Of a DNA stretch of 64,000 nucleotides, positions 1-8,305 are shown piece after piece (the first letter of the stretch is position 1; each line of letters starts with the position of its first letter). The translations under genes and the position numbers were made by a program. This DNA comes from an uncultured Methanomicrobiales archaeon. Lineage in GTDB: Archaea > Halobacteriota > Methanomicrobia > Methanomicrobiales > Methanospirillaceae. The notes below the pieces were generated by a model, which worked only from the letters and a program-made list of their open reading frames with translations, was not told the origin of the DNA and made no database searches. The stretch covers positions 1-64,000 of the forward strand of contig CAILCG010000014.1 in NCBI GenBank assembly GCA_903832665.1, written 5' to 3'.

Positions 1-82
<82 letters not shown>

Positions 83-398
83 AGTGCAGGGTCCACTCCT
101 AGACCAAGGGGTGTTCTCATCCGCAAAAAAATAAACATGTAAAGATAATCTTTTATAATCTATGTTTTGTTTTTTTCTCGTAATGAGAATTTTTCAAATT
201 AATCTACCTGAACTTGAAAAAATAGGGTAGAACTTTCCGTAATCAGAAAACGTGAAAATGTCCGCAAATATGAGCGGAGGTGTTTGCGATTTGAAAGATC
301 TCAAAGATATTTTATGTACATCCATTTTTGTCAAAGAAATAGCAAAGAATCCTTTTGCCCAAAAATATCACAAAAAAGAGATAAAATAATTTAAAAAA
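83..398. other. AT-rich intergenic region, no gene seen
   Basis: About 315 bases between the AGT repeat and the 3' end of the eL20 gene. The sequence is AT-rich with several A and T runs (for example around 126-131 and 361-390), fitting the downstream end of the minus-strand translation operon. I see no convincing open frame, tRNA or repeat in it. Confidence 0.6.
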
Positions 399-590
399 TT
401 ACTCGGCCGATAAGGCCTTGATAGCATCAATCTTGATGTACCTGCGTTTCAGGTTGTGCTTGCTGCCGATGACCGCTAAGGTACGTTCCTGTGCCTGTCT
501 TGCGTTGGGGGCGGCGATAATCTTTGTGTATGGCGCCCAGTCTTCGCCCATTAAAAAGGTTCCTTTAACCTCAAACTTCTGATTTTCCAT
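399..590 (-). CDS. rpl18a: Large ribosomal subunit protein eL20 (L18Ae/LX)
   Basis: A 63-residue basic protein matching the short archaeal L18Ae/LX family, a component of the 50S subunit; the pattern KFEVKGTF near the N-terminus and the K/R-rich C-terminal half are typical. I choose the ATG at 590 because a GGAG lies eight bases upstream, inside the last codons of the aIF6 gene. A GTG at 599 would overlap the aIF6 stop codon and lacks usable spacing. It is the last gene of a minus-strand operon with eS19, PDCD5, a PP-loop protein, eL39, eL31 and aIF6, a gene order common in archaea. Confidence 0.93.
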   Translation of the reverse strand: MENQKFEVKGTFLMGEDWAPYTKIIAAPNARQAQERTLAVIGSKHNLKRRYIKIDAIKALSAE

Positions 591-595
591 AATTA

Positions 596-1258
596 TCACT
601 CCAGAAATCCAAATACGTCTTCAATCCTGCCAAGCTCAAACCCGCTGGTCGCATTACCCGCGAGATAGCCCGTATCGTTGGCCATCAGACCGGTCCCGAT
701 AAGCCCGTAGCCCATGTTGATGGACCCCGTGCCGACCGGCACCTTCGCAACCGCCTCGATCTGCTTGATCTGGGCATCGGTTGCCCTCGGGTGCACAATG
801 ACACCCTTGTTCGTAGCAACGCCTGCCATACCGACAGTCTTGACGCCGCCAAGAACCAGGTGAATCACTTCAACCCCAAGGAAATCGCCGATCTGCTTGG
901 CCACGCCTTCGGGCAGGTCCGGGTGGACAGCTGCGAAGGTATCGTTGGCCATGATCACGTTGCCCGCGGCATTCATTGTGTCACTAAGCAGGAACACCTC
1001 ACGGTGTTTAGCCAGTTTCTCGATCTCTTCTTCGTAGGCCAGGCCCGAGACAACTATGCCCCGGCTGTTGCCTGCGACAAGAGAGCCGATAATCGCGCTG
1101 CCCTGGATCAAGGTCTCGATGACCTCAACCTGGAGCGCTTCCTTTACTGCGTGCCTGAATTCCGGTGTGGAATCCGGCGGGATTATGGCGACATTCCCGA
1201 CCACCCGGGCAAATACCCCGATGCTCGGATCGCCTGCAAACGTGATCGTCCTTTCCAT
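596..1258 (-). CDS. eif6: Translation initiation factor aIF6
   Basis: A 220-residue protein of the eIF6 family, usual full length. It binds the 50S subunit at the face that contacts the 30S subunit and prevents premature joining, acting in ribosome maturation. The pseudo-five-fold repeat character shows in recurring patterns such as [27 protein letters not shown] and ANDTGYLAG. Its ATG directly follows the TAG stop of the eL31 gene, and its own stop overlaps the region used to start eL20, so the three are probably translationally coupled. No irregularity is seen. Confidence 0.97.
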   Translation of the reverse strand: MERTITFAGDPSIGVFARVVGNVAIIPPDSTPEFRHAVKEALQVEVIETLIQGSAIIGSLVAGNSRGIVVSGLAYEEEIEKLAKHREVFLLSDTMNAAGNVIMANDTFAAVHPDLPEGVAKQIGDFLGVEVIHLVLGGVKTVGMAGVATNKGVIVHPRATDAQIKQIEAVAKVPVGTGSINMGYGLIGTGLMANDTGYLAGNATSGFELGRIEDVFGFLE

Positions 1259-1525
1259 CTATGATTCCGGTGCAAGTTCAGCCTGAACCTGCCCGTCCTC
1301 CATTTTCATTGCGCGGACCCGGATTTTTGACGGTGGCTTCTCAGCGCCCCGGTACCACACTCTCTCATTGATGCCCTGATCAATCTTGACATCCTCGCTC
1401 TTCATGTGCTTGGCGAGATACTTCTTGATATCCTTCATAGCGCCGTTGCATCGCTTCCAGCGCGGCATCCGCTTTGCATTCCGCAGAGGGATGATGTAGA
1501 TATGTTCCTTCATTATTTCAGCCAT
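1259..1525 (-). CDS. rpl31e: Large ribosomal subunit protein eL31
   Basis: An 88-residue archaeal L31e protein located near the peptide exit tunnel of the 50S subunit. Family features are the N-terminal EHIYIIPLR strand, the basic region with PRWKR, and the central helix [13 protein letters not shown] followed by NERVWYRG and PPSKIRVRA. The ATG at 1525 sits two bases after the eL39 stop codon; GGTG in the end of eL39 can serve as ribosome-binding site. Its TAG stop abuts the aIF6 start. Confidence 0.96.
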   Translation of the reverse strand: MAEIMKEHIYIIPLRNAKRMPRWKRCNGAMKDIKKYLAKHMKSEDVKIDQGINERVWYRGAEKPPSKIRVRAMKMEDGQVQAELAPES

Positions 1526-1528
1526 AGC

Positions 1529-1681
1529 TCACACCTTCAGCTGGCTCTTGCGCCAGTTTCTTCTCTTCGGGTGCGCAACGACACCGCGCTTCGTCCTTAC
1601 CATTACCCACTGGGGCACACGGCGGTTCTGGTCGCATGCCTTGGCGAGCCGAATTTTTCTGCCTTTGCTTACTTTGCTCAT
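1529..1681 (-). CDS. rpl39e: Large ribosomal subunit protein eL39
   Basis: A 50-residue, strongly basic protein read directly from the sequence: it starts [16 protein letters not shown], continues with [11 protein letters not shown] and ends [10 protein letters not shown]. Size and the RRVPxWV and HPKRRNWR patterns identify eL39, which lines the exit tunnel of the large subunit. The ATG is preceded by GGTGAG with four bases between. eL39 and eL31 are adjacent in most archaeal genomes, which supports the call. Confidence 0.96.
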   Translation of the reverse strand: MSKVSKGRKIRLAKACDQNRRVPQWVMVRTKRGVVAHPKRRNWRKSQLKV

Positions 1682-1696
1682 GTTACTCACCAGATA

Positions 1697-2284
1697 TTAT
1701 GCTTTTCTCCCGATGACCAGGGACTGGTCATGGTGTGCCGGGAAGAAGGGGGCATAATCGATTCCGCGTGAACGGAACGCCTCCCTGATCTCGGCCTCGT
1801 AATCACCGTTCCGGATGGTCCCGGTCTCTCCGTATTCCACGATGAGATACCGGTCCACCAGACGATCGACTTCCGCCTTGACAAAGCCTAACAGGGGTCG
1901 CACATACGAACACCCGGTCCGGTTTCCAAGGCTTTGTACCTCAGCACGGGTCAGCATCGGGACACGATCATTGAACCGTGTACCGTCACCGACTACTTTA
2001 TACACCCTGCTGAGGGTTTCGACCGCGATATGATGGATCCGGTTGATCGCGTCATTCGGGTACCCGCATGACACAACCTGGTCCACCATCTCGTCTTTCA
2101 GTCCTTCCCGAAACACACGTTTTATCAGGGGAAACCCCAGTGCCTGTGCCGCAGCCTCCAACGATGGGATCTGACGGAGTGGGTCGAGCACGAACGTATT
2201 GAGTTCGACCTCATAATACGTACCCAGCATTATTGCTGCAAGGGAACTGTCCTTTCCGCCGCTGTAGAGCACGCCGGCTTTCAT
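1697..2284 (-). CDS. PP-loop superfamily ATP-binding protein
   Basis: A 195-residue protein with the PP-loop motif SGGKDSS at residues 8-14, which binds ATP and activates a substrate by adenylation in N-type ATP pyrophosphatases (tRNA thiolation and related reactions). The further pattern GDGTRFNDRVPML and a C-terminal region with a conserved NGDYE segment fit a family found next to ribosomal genes in methanogens. There is no recognisable tRNA-binding domain, so the substrate is unknown. Its ATG overlaps the PDCD5 stop (ATGA), indicating translational coupling. The translation-operon context suggests a role in RNA or ribosome modification; that is inference. Confidence 0.8.
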   Translation of the reverse strand: MKAGVLYSGGKDSSLAAIMLGTYYEVELNTFVLDPLRQIPSLEAAAQALGFPLIKRVFREGLKDEMVDQVVSCGYPNDAINRIHHIAVETLSRVYKVVGDGTRFNDRVPMLTRAEVQSLGNRTGCSYVRPLLGFVKAEVDRLVDRYLIVEYGETGTIRNGDYEAEIREAFRSRGIDYAPFFPAHHDQSLVIGRKA

Positions 2285-2619
2285 CGTCGTGTGATCGAGT
2301 AATCACGTCTGGCGGGCGCAAGCTGCCGAAGCAGTTCTTTGAGCTGCGCATCCGTGATCTTGTTCTTGAGTCTCCCGCTCTGGGCGAGAGCCACCAGCTG
2401 TTGTTCAACCGAGGCGGCAAAATCCGCCTTGGTCAGCTTGATGGTGTTTAATCGTTCCCGTGCATCCGGCTCGAGAACCTGCATGAGGAGCATCTGTATC
2501 TGAGACTTCTGCTTCTGCTGGCGTTCAAGCTCTTCCTGCATACCCTGCTGATCGCCAGCCTGTTGCTGCATTTGTGCCATTCGCCGTTTGCGGAGTTCAC
2601 TCAGTTCGTCGTCTCCCAT
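2281..2619 (-). CDS. PDCD5-family DNA-binding protein
   Basis: A 112-residue protein of the archaeal PDCD5/TFAR19 family, helical and charged. The N-terminal segment DELSELRKRRMAQMQ and the C-terminal compact domain, with a segment like LEPDARERLNTIKL, are characteristic. Archaeal members bind DNA in vitro, but their cellular role is not settled. I choose the ATG at 2619, six bases after GAGGT, instead of the TTG at 2625. A Gln-rich stretch (residues about 16-40) is a charged coiled coil. It lies between eS19 and the PP-loop gene. Confidence 0.92.
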   Translation of the reverse strand: MGDDELSELRKRRMAQMQQQAGDQQGMQEELERQQKQKSQIQMLLMQVLEPDARERLNTIKLTKADFAASVEQQLVALAQSGRLKNKITDAQLKELLRQLAPARRDYSITRR

Positions 2620-2628
2620 GATCAAACC

Positions 2629-3213
2629 TCACTTGGGGGCTTCAGATTTATCAGCTTTCTTGGCCTTGGGTGCTTTCTTCTCGGTCTTTGCACCGTCTGC
2701 ACCTTCAGCTGCTGCACCCTTCTTGGCACCCTTCTTGACATCTGTCTTCTTGGGTTCCTCGACTACAGGCACTACACGCTTGGGTACCGGTGCCGGCGGG
2801 GTAATTTTTACCTCGTGGGACAGGTTGTCCATGAATGACATGCCTGCGGGTGATACTTTACGACCGGTCTTGTCGTGGATGATGAGGCCTGCTGCTTCCA
2901 GCTGCTGGAGAGCTTTTCTCAGGACTGATCCACTACCCTTGCGGAATGCGTTCGGGCGTGATCCACGGTTCTTCTTACCACCGTAAAAGCTTCGCATCCT
3001 CTCGACGCCCAGGGGGCCGTCGACATAGACGCGTCTCAACACTGCTGCTGCCCGAATGAACCACCAGTCGGGATCCTCAGGCGGCATTTCCTTGTGTACC
3101 CCGGTCTTTGCAAAGGCAGCCCACTCTGGCGGCGCTACTTCATTCCGCTTCTTGAGCTCCTCAGCGACCCTTCGGATAATATGGTCGGCGGGGACGTCGT
3201 ATACTGTTGTCAT
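2629..3213 (-). CDS. rps19e: Small ribosomal subunit protein eS19 with long basic tail
   Basis: The first ~145 residues are a normal archaeal S19e, a 30S protein needed for late small-subunit assembly: VYDVPADHIIRRVAEELKK, PPEWAAFAKTG, DPDWWFIRAAAVLRR and a GSRP segment are typical. The protein continues to 194 residues with a low-complexity Lys/Ala/Pro/Glu tail (about 146-194) that most archaeal S19e proteins (about 150 residues) lack. It is the first gene of the minus-strand translation operon and is preceded by a strong TATA box. Confidence 0.95.
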   Translation of the reverse strand: MTTVYDVPADHIIRRVAEELKKRNEVAPPEWAAFAKTGVHKEMPPEDPDWWFIRAAAVLRRVYVDGPLGVERMRSFYGGKKNRGSRPNAFRKGSGSVLRKALQQLEAAGLIIHDKTGRKVSPAGMSFMDNLSHEVKITPPAPVPKRVVPVVEEPKKTDVKKGAKKGAAAEGADGAKTEKKAPKAKKADKSEAPK

Positions 3214-3267
3214 CTAGAGACCTCACTGTTGAATAATTCAATAACAGTCTTTACTTATTTGCGAAGA

Positions 3268-3282
3268 AAGTTTTTATATATT
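3268..3282 (-). promoter_or_regulatory. TATA-box promoter of the eS19 operon
   Basis: Read on the minus strand, GGAAATATATAAAAAC gives a good archaeal BRE plus TATA box. It lies about 55-65 bases upstream of the eS19 ATG at 3213, so transcription would begin about 30 bases before the start codon. The space between the CRM gene (ending at 3325) and eS19 has no other use. This would drive the seven-gene operon down to eL20. Confidence 0.7.
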
Positions 3283-3324
3283 TCCAAGTGGCGGAATGCC
3301 ATTTGCCCGAAGAAAAAAGCAGAT

Positions 3325-3576
3325 TTACTTTTTCAAGTTGTACTTTTTATCTGCAAGTACCATCGTACGTCCCCGGGTTTCCACCAGTTTCGCCTTGGCC
3401 TGCAGGGCAATCGCCTTGGGATCGACTTCAACGGCCTGGAGCCATTTTACCTTGATCATCTTCCGGTTCTTGAGCTGGGCGACGATCTCTTCGATCATCG
3501 TATCAGTACAGCCCTGTTTGCCAATCCATACGGTTGGCTTGAGTTCCTGCATCAATCGATTCGCTTCATCCGACAT
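3325..3576 (-). CDS. CRM-domain (YhbY-like) RNA-binding protein
   Basis: An 83-residue single-domain protein of the CRS1/YhbY (CRM) family. Typical are the helix ANRLMQELKPTVWIGKQG, the loop after strand 1 and the segment KNRKMIKVKW; the family's GxxG-like loop is represented by IGKQGCTD. Members bind structured RNA and associate with pre-50S particles. Its start overlaps the end of the RNase P gene by 11 bases, so the two are co-transcribed and likely coupled, and both act on RNA. Confidence 0.92.
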   Translation of the reverse strand: MSDEANRLMQELKPTVWIGKQGCTDTMIEEIVAQLKNRKMIKVKWLQAVEVDPKAIALQAKAKLVETRGRTMVLADKKYNLKK

Positions 3577-3886
3577 GAGGTTTCACCACATGATATCTGG
3601 TATGTGTATTGCAGGTTCCGCACGTGACCACGACATTGCCGCGGTGCACCCGCACCCGCTTATTGCTTCCCGGTACGAGGTAGGTATTGCAATGATGACA
3701 GTACTGGCGGCGCAGTTCCTGCGGGATCCGGATCCGCTGGCGCATCGCGATCCTGCGCGCGAGGGCCACGTAACGGTTGCTCAGGTCCGGAAACTCTGCA
3801 AATGCGAGCCGTGCCTGTTCGAAGAGAACTTCAATACGCTCCCGTGCAATCTGCTTGGTCACAGGATTTTTGGATCGCTCTTTCAT
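3566..3886 (-). CDS. rnp4: Ribonuclease P protein component 4 (Rpp21/Rpr2)
   Basis: A 106-residue protein of the archaeal Rnp4 family, a subunit of RNase P that trims the 5' leader of pre-tRNA. The N-terminal helices (ARERIEVLFEQARLAF, SNRYVALARRIAMR) pack on Rpp29 in known structures. The zinc ribbon is visible as CHHC at about residues 70-73 and CGTC further on, with a basic loop between. It overlaps the CRM-domain gene downstream. Upstream, around 3927-3975, are TATA-like sequences that could start this two-gene unit. Confidence 0.93.
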   Translation of the reverse strand: MKERSKNPVTKQIARERIEVLFEQARLAFAEFPDLSNRYVALARRIAMRQRIRIPQELRRQYCHHCNTYLVPGSNKRVRVHRGNVVVTCGTCNTHTRYHVVKPHVG

Positions 3887-4000
3887 TGCCTCGTCACCGG
3901 CTCCCGGTTGTGCTATACTATCAGCGTCCCAGATAAAATAGTCGCGGTGTACGTAGGGAGCCCAGACCTTATAGGGTTTTTCATGAGCCGGTGAAAGGAC

Positions 4001-4603
4001 TTAACGAATCCTGACCTTACGCCCGTCAATAACAAGCCGGTCCTCACAGAAGAGCCGGATTGCTTCGGGGAATGCAATGTGCTCCTGTTCAAGGATCCGT
4101 TCTGCGAGGGCATCCTCATCATCTGCCTCGAGAACGGGAACACATCTCTGGAGAATGATAGGGCCCCCGTCAAGGCTTTCGTCCACGAAATGCACCGTGC
4201 AACCGGCTACCTTTACGCCATGCTGTACTGCCTGGCGCTGGGCATGGAGACCGGTAAAACAGGGCAGGAGGGCCGGATGGATGTTGACCATCTTACCCGG
4301 AAACGCCCGGACAATCGATGAACCGAGAATGCGCATGTACCCCGCCAGCACAAAAAGATCGGCATTGACATCCTGCATAGTGGAGAGCAGTGCGCGCTCA
4401 TACACCTCGCGGGAAGGAAACGTGCGATAATCGATCACCCTGCACGGGATTCCGGCTTTTTGTGCCCGTTCGATCGCATAGGCTTTTGGATTATCGGTGA
4501 TCAGAGCGATGCACTCAGCAGGAACGGTTCCCCTGCCGATGGCATCGATGATCGCCTGGAAATTCGAACCCCTGCCCGATGCAACAACAGCAATACGTTT
4601 CAT
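4001..4603 (-). CDS. purN: Phosphoribosylglycinamide formyltransferase PurN
   Basis: A 200-residue enzyme that transfers a formyl group from 10-formyl-THF-type cofactor to GAR, step 3 of purine synthesis. The N-terminal nucleotide-binding motif SGRGSNFQAI, the catalytic region with LAGYMRIL and NIHPALLP (catalytic Asn and His), and HFVDESLDGGPII (catalytic Asp) are all present. I choose ATG 4603 with GAGG eight bases upstream; an 18-residue N-terminal extension from 4657 would overlap the upstream gene and does not match the family. The gene follows the CBS transporter-like gene closely and may be co-transcribed. Confidence 0.95.
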   Translation of the reverse strand: MKRIAVVASGRGSNFQAIIDAIGRGTVPAECIALITDNPKAYAIERAQKAGIPCRVIDYRTFPSREVYERALLSTMQDVNADLFVLAGYMRILGSSIVRAFPGKMVNIHPALLPCFTGLHAQRQAVQHGVKVAGCTVHFVDESLDGGPIILQRCVPVLEADDEDALAERILEQEHIAFPEAIRLFCEDRLVIDGRKVRIR

Positions 4604-4634
4604 TATTCTTTCCTCACGAGGGAATTCACCCGGA

Positions 4635-5915
4635 TTACTCCTTTTGATGGGAATCAACAGGCGAAGGGTGAACCACGATCTTCACCTTGATGATCCTGCG
4701 CCCGTGCATCTGCAGGACAACAAGCGTGACGCCATTGCCGCAGGCAATCTCTGCTTTCTCACCGGGGTGCTGCGGGAGATGCCCGAGCCGGTCGATAATG
4801 AGTCCCCCGATAGTCTCGTAGGATTCATCGGTCGGGAGGTCAAGGTTCATCTTATCGTTGATGTCTTCAACCCACATCTGGGCATCGACAACAAAGACAC
4901 CCGGCGATAGTTCCTGCACATCGGGCTCTTCCTTGTCAAACTCGTCCATGATGTCGCCAACGAGTTCTTCCAGGATGTCTTCAACAGTCACGATCCCGAC
5001 AAAACTGCTGTACTCATCGATGACAACCGCCATCTGCACCCGGTGCACCTGAAGTTCCTTTAACAGGTCGTCGATCTTCTGGGTCTCGGGAACGAACATC
5101 GGGTCGTACATCACTTCTTTGATGGCCGAGTCCTTGCGCCGGGAGACCATTGCGGAAAAGACATCCTTGACATTCAGGATACCAGTGATATTATCGATCT
5201 GTTCGTGATACACGGGAATGCGGGAGAACCCGGTGTCATTGAAGATCCGGATCGCCTCTTCAAAGCTGACCGTATCTTCCATCAAGATGACATTGACCCG
5301 GGGTGTCATTATCTCCCGGGCGGTGGTGTCGGCAAACTCGAGCACCGAGTAGAGCATGTCCTGCTCGCCCTGCTCGATCGTGCCCTCTTCTTTTCCTACA
5401 TCAATCCATTCCTTAATCTCATCTTCCGTGACAACCGGTTCTCCAAGCTCCTTGCCGATACCCAGGGACGGACTCACCCGTTCAACAACCCAGACAACCG
5501 GGCTTAAAAGCCGGGACATGAAGAGGATGATCGGCGCTACTGTAAGAGCAAAGGAATCCGATGCCCGGGCAGCATAGATCTTCGGCCCAATCTCACCAAA
5601 GACCAGCAGCACAATCACCACAAAACCCGTGGCAATCCCGACACCGAGATCCCCAAACATCTGGATGGCAACTGCCGTTGCAATCGCGGTTGCAGCAATG
5701 TTGACAAACGTATTGCCGATAAGGATCGTGATCAGGAGATGTTCCGGGGACTCCTTGAGGGCCGCAACAGCTTTTGATCCGGGTCTTCCTTCATTCGCCA
5801 GCGTCCGGGCCTTGGCCCGGGTGATCGAGATAAGAGCGACTTCCGAACTGGAAAAAAACGCGGAGAGGAGGATACAGATAACGAAGATCAGGATCTCCAA
5901 AACATCCTGGATCAT
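4635..5915 (-). CDS. CNNM/HlyC-CorC family membrane protein with CBS pair
   Basis: A 426-residue protein of the DUF21-CBS-CorC_HlyC type, a family linked to magnesium or other divalent cation transport. In order: about four membrane segments (1-145; SSSEVALISI after the first is typical), a tandem CBS (Bateman) module (about 205-330, with MTPRVNVI and SRIPVYHEQIDN), and a C-terminal CorC_HlyC domain (about 345-420). The acidic helix between membrane part and CBS domains (EDEIKEWIDVGKEEG) is a family hallmark. The transported ion is not determined by sequence. It precedes purN on the same strand. Confidence 0.9.
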   Translation of the reverse strand: MIQDVLEILIFVICILLSAFFSSSEVALISITRAKARTLANEGRPGSKAVAALKESPEHLLITILIGNTFVNIAATAIATAVAIQMFGDLGVGIATGFVVIVLLVFGEIGPKIYAARASDSFALTVAPIILFMSRLLSPVVWVVERVSPSLGIGKELGEPVVTEDEIKEWIDVGKEEGTIEQGEQDMLYSVLEFADTTAREIMTPRVNVILMEDTVSFEEAIRIFNDTGFSRIPVYHEQIDNITGILNVKDVFSAMVSRRKDSAIKEVMYDPMFVPETQKIDDLLKELQVHRVQMAVVIDEYSSFVGIVTVEDILEELVGDIMDEFDKEEPDVQELSPGVFVVDAQMWVEDINDKMNLDLPTDESYETIGGLIIDRLGHLPQHPGEKAEIACGNGVTLVVLQMHGRRIIKVKIVVHPSPVDSHQKE

Positions 5916-6021
5916 TGTATTTCACATCGTGCGGGTGCACGCAGCATTTGCCCATTCATAAATGAAATTTCACTACTATATACGGGGGGGAATTAAATAA
6001 AACCAGCGCTCATCCTGGTAA

Positions 6022-6843
6022 TTATTCCATGCATTCGTGCATAAAAGCGCAATCCCGGGCCAGTAATGAAATTTTTTCTTCCGCAGACAGCGGCCGGGCG
6101 AGGTTCAGATCTTCGATCTCGAGCGTAAGGCACCCATTATAATGGTGATCTTTTAAGGATGCCATTACCCGTGCAATGGAAGGGTAACGATCAAGCGGGA
6201 AATGTGCCTTGCCATGATCGAAGCGGCTGATATGCACATTGACCAGGCGGTCATGGCAGAGTTCGATATAGCGCAGTGCCTCTTCTTCAGATTTCGAACA
6301 GGCATGTGCCACATCAAAGGTGAAGAACAGCCAGGGTTCATCATCGAGAATGGTGCGCATCCGTTCCGGGGTGCAGAGCATCGAATTGATCGCGGGTTCC
6401 ATATTCTCCATGGCGATTTTAACAGGACTTCCTTCCACCGCCTCGTGCAGCACCGAAATATACTGATTGAAGCGTACGAGATCCGCATTCCCGGGCGGGC
6501 GCTTTGCCGTGCGCCGGCCCGGGTGGACGGTAAGAACCGGGGCACCGAGTTGTTCGGCAATCCTGAGGGATCTGATCGTGTAATCAACCGATATGTCAGC
6601 TACATCCGGGTTGATGGAACAGGGATTTAAGTCGAGAATCGGGGAGTGCACGGTCATTACCCGAATACCGGGATGCGCTTTCCTGCATGCGATTACATCG
6701 TCCACCGGAAGATCCTGAAGCCAGAAATAGGGGGTTTCCAACCAGAGTTCCATCGCGTCCAGCCCCGTGCGGGAGACAAGCGAAAATATTTCCGGAATGG
6801 AGTACTCGTGAAAGAACATGCTCGCAACGGAGAAGGAAACCAT
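6022..6843 (-). CDS. Sugar phosphate isomerase/epimerase-like TIM barrel protein
   Basis: A 273-residue xylose isomerase-like (AP endonuclease 2 superfamily) TIM barrel. Patterns supporting it are MELWLETPYFW, VLTVHPG, KIAMENMEP (metal-ligand Glu), FDVAHAC (Asp/His), VNVHISRFDHGKAHFPL and LTLEIED (Glu). These positions usually bind a divalent metal. The exact substrate cannot be named; myo-inositol- or sugar-isomerase-like functions and endonuclease IV-like functions share this fold. It is transcribed divergently from xseA with only 42 bases between starts. Confidence 0.82.
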   Translation of the reverse strand: MVSFSVASMFFHEYSIPEIFSLVSRTGLDAMELWLETPYFWLQDLPVDDVIACRKAHPGIRVMTVHSPILDLNPCSINPDVADISVDYTIRSLRIAEQLGAPVLTVHPGRRTAKRPPGNADLVRFNQYISVLHEAVEGSPVKIAMENMEPAINSMLCTPERMRTILDDEPWLFFTFDVAHACSKSEEEALRYIELCHDRLVNVHISRFDHGKAHFPLDRYPSIARVMASLKDHHYNGCLTLEIEDLNLARPLSAEEKISLLARDCAFMHECME

Positions 6844-6885
6844 GGTAGTACTAATTCATATGCGGTTTTTGCCTAATAATTGTTG

Positions 6886-8136
6886 ATGGACTGGTTCAAC
6901 AAGCCCGATGAAACTCCCGGCGGGAAGACCGCACCACTCCAGGTATCGGAGCTCTCTGCCATCATTGAGGGGCTCCTGGATGACGCCCGTGTACAGGGGG
7001 TCTGGGTCAAAGGAGAGGTGACCAACTATACCCACCATTCGCGGGGCCACCGCTACTTCTCCCTCTCGGAAAAAGGAGATGGTGGCACTGCTGCTGTCAT
7101 CAAATGTGTGATGTGGCGCACCGATGCCCAGCGCCTTGCGTTCAATCCCACTGAGGGAATGGAGGTGACAGTCTCGGGTACCGTGCGGCTGTACGCACCC
7201 CACGGTTCGTACCAGCTGCAGGTAAAAGAGATGAAGAAGGCAGGACTTGGCGAGAAGTACCTGCTGGTGGAGCAGTGGAAACGGGAGCTGGCCGCAGAGG
7301 GCTGCTTTGCCGCAGAGAGGAAACGCCCCCTGCCACAATTTCCGGAACGGGTTGGCGTTGTCACTTCCGAGACGGGAGCGGTAATCCATGATATTGTTAC
7401 GGTCATCACGAGGCGCTACCCGGTTGAGATCGTTATCTCACCTACAGCAGTGCAGGGCGAACAGGCGCATTGCGAGATTGCCCAGGCAATCCGGCGCCTC
7501 AGCGAGTGTGTGGACGTGGTCATTGTTGCGAGGGGGGGCGGAAGCTTCGAAGATCTCTTCGCGTTCAATCATCCGGATGTGGTCCGGGCGATAGCGGCAT
7601 GTCCGGTCCCGGTAGTCAGTGCGATTGGCCATGAAGTGGATATCACGCTGGCCGATCTCGCGGCAGACCTGCGGGCGCCAACTCCTTCGGCAGCAGCGGA
7701 ACTGGTGGTGCCCGATCGGGCAGTACTTCTCCTGCAACTCTGCGAACTGAGATCCCTTCTTGCTGCCACCCTGCAGGGGCGGATCGCATGGGCCCGGGAG
7801 GAACTGACCGGCATGCGGGACCGGCTGCGCCCCCAGCGGCTCCTGCCAAGGATCGAAGAGCGCAAAACCACGACCGCAGATCTTGCCGACCGGCTCGAGC
7901 GGGCCTGCCGGACCCGGATCGAGCGTGAACGCTTGTTACTTGCAGAGACCCGGACTGCGCTTGAGAGCAGGAGTCCGCTTGCGGTCCTTGCCCGGGGCTA
8001 CTGTGTGGCAGAACGAGACGGCCGTATCGTAAAAAGTGTTGGCGGAATAACAAAAGACGACTGGATGAAAATCCGTTTTTATGATGGGAATACTGACGTA
8101 ATCGTCGATCAGGTGAATCATGAAAGAGACCTATGA
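6886..8136 (+). CDS. xseA: Exodeoxyribonuclease VII large subunit
   Basis: A 416-residue protein with the XseA architecture: N-terminal OB-fold (about 15-115; VSELSAIIEGLLDD, GVWVKGEVTNY, GHRYFSLSEK), then the catalytic domain (about 120-330) with TSETGAVIHDI, ARGGGSFEDLFAFN and SAIGHEVDITLADLAADLRAPTPSAAAE, and a C-terminal coiled region. With XseB it degrades single-stranded DNA from both ends. I choose the ATG at 6886 over the two TTG codons before it. The gene is of bacterial type; its presence in an archaeon points to old transfer. It overlaps xseB by 17 bases. Confidence 0.95.
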   Translation: MDWFNKPDETPGGKTAPLQVSELSAIIEGLLDDARVQGVWVKGEVTNYTHHSRGHRYFSLSEKGDGGTAAVIKCVMWRTDAQRLAFNPTEGMEVTVSGTVRLYAPHGSYQLQVKEMKKAGLGEKYLLVEQWKRELAAEGCFAAERKRPLPQFPERVGVVTSETGAVIHDIVTVITRRYPVEIVISPTAVQGEQAHCEIAQAIRRLSECVDVVIVARGGGSFEDLFAFNHPDVVRAIAACPVPVVSAIGHEVDITLADLAADLRAPTPSAAAELVVPDRAVLLLQLCELRSLLAATLQGRIAWAREELTGMRDRLRPQRLLPRIEERKTTTADLADRLERACRTRIERERLLLAETRTALESRSPLAVLARGYCVAERDGRIVKSVGGITKDDWMKIRFYDGNTDVIVDQVNHERDL

Positions 8137-8305
8137 GACAAAGACAGAACAGCTGAGACAGATCATCGAGAAGATTGAAGACGGAAAGACCGGCCTTGAC
8201 GAGAGCATGCGGCTCTATGAACAGGGAGCGGTACTGGTAAAACAGTGTGAGACCATGCTTGCCGAGGCCGAAGTGCGGATCACGACCCTCAGCCGGGACG
8301 CGTAG
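8120..8305 (+). CDS. xseB: Exodeoxyribonuclease VII small subunit
   Basis: A 61-residue helical protein with the XseB pattern: a first helix (KTEQLRQIIEKIEDG), the turn GKTGLDESMRLYEQG and a second helix (VLVKQCETMLAEAEVRI). It wraps around the coiled-coil of XseA to form the active exonuclease. The start lies inside the xseA 3' end, so the two are translationally coupled. The gene ends with TAG and overlaps the 3' end of the convergent DUF371 gene by 17 bases. That TAG ends an intact gene here, which argues against routine UAG decoding in this organism. Confidence 0.93.
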   Translation: MKETYETKTEQLRQIIEKIEDGKTGLDESMRLYEQGAVLVKQCETMLAEAEVRITTLSRDA

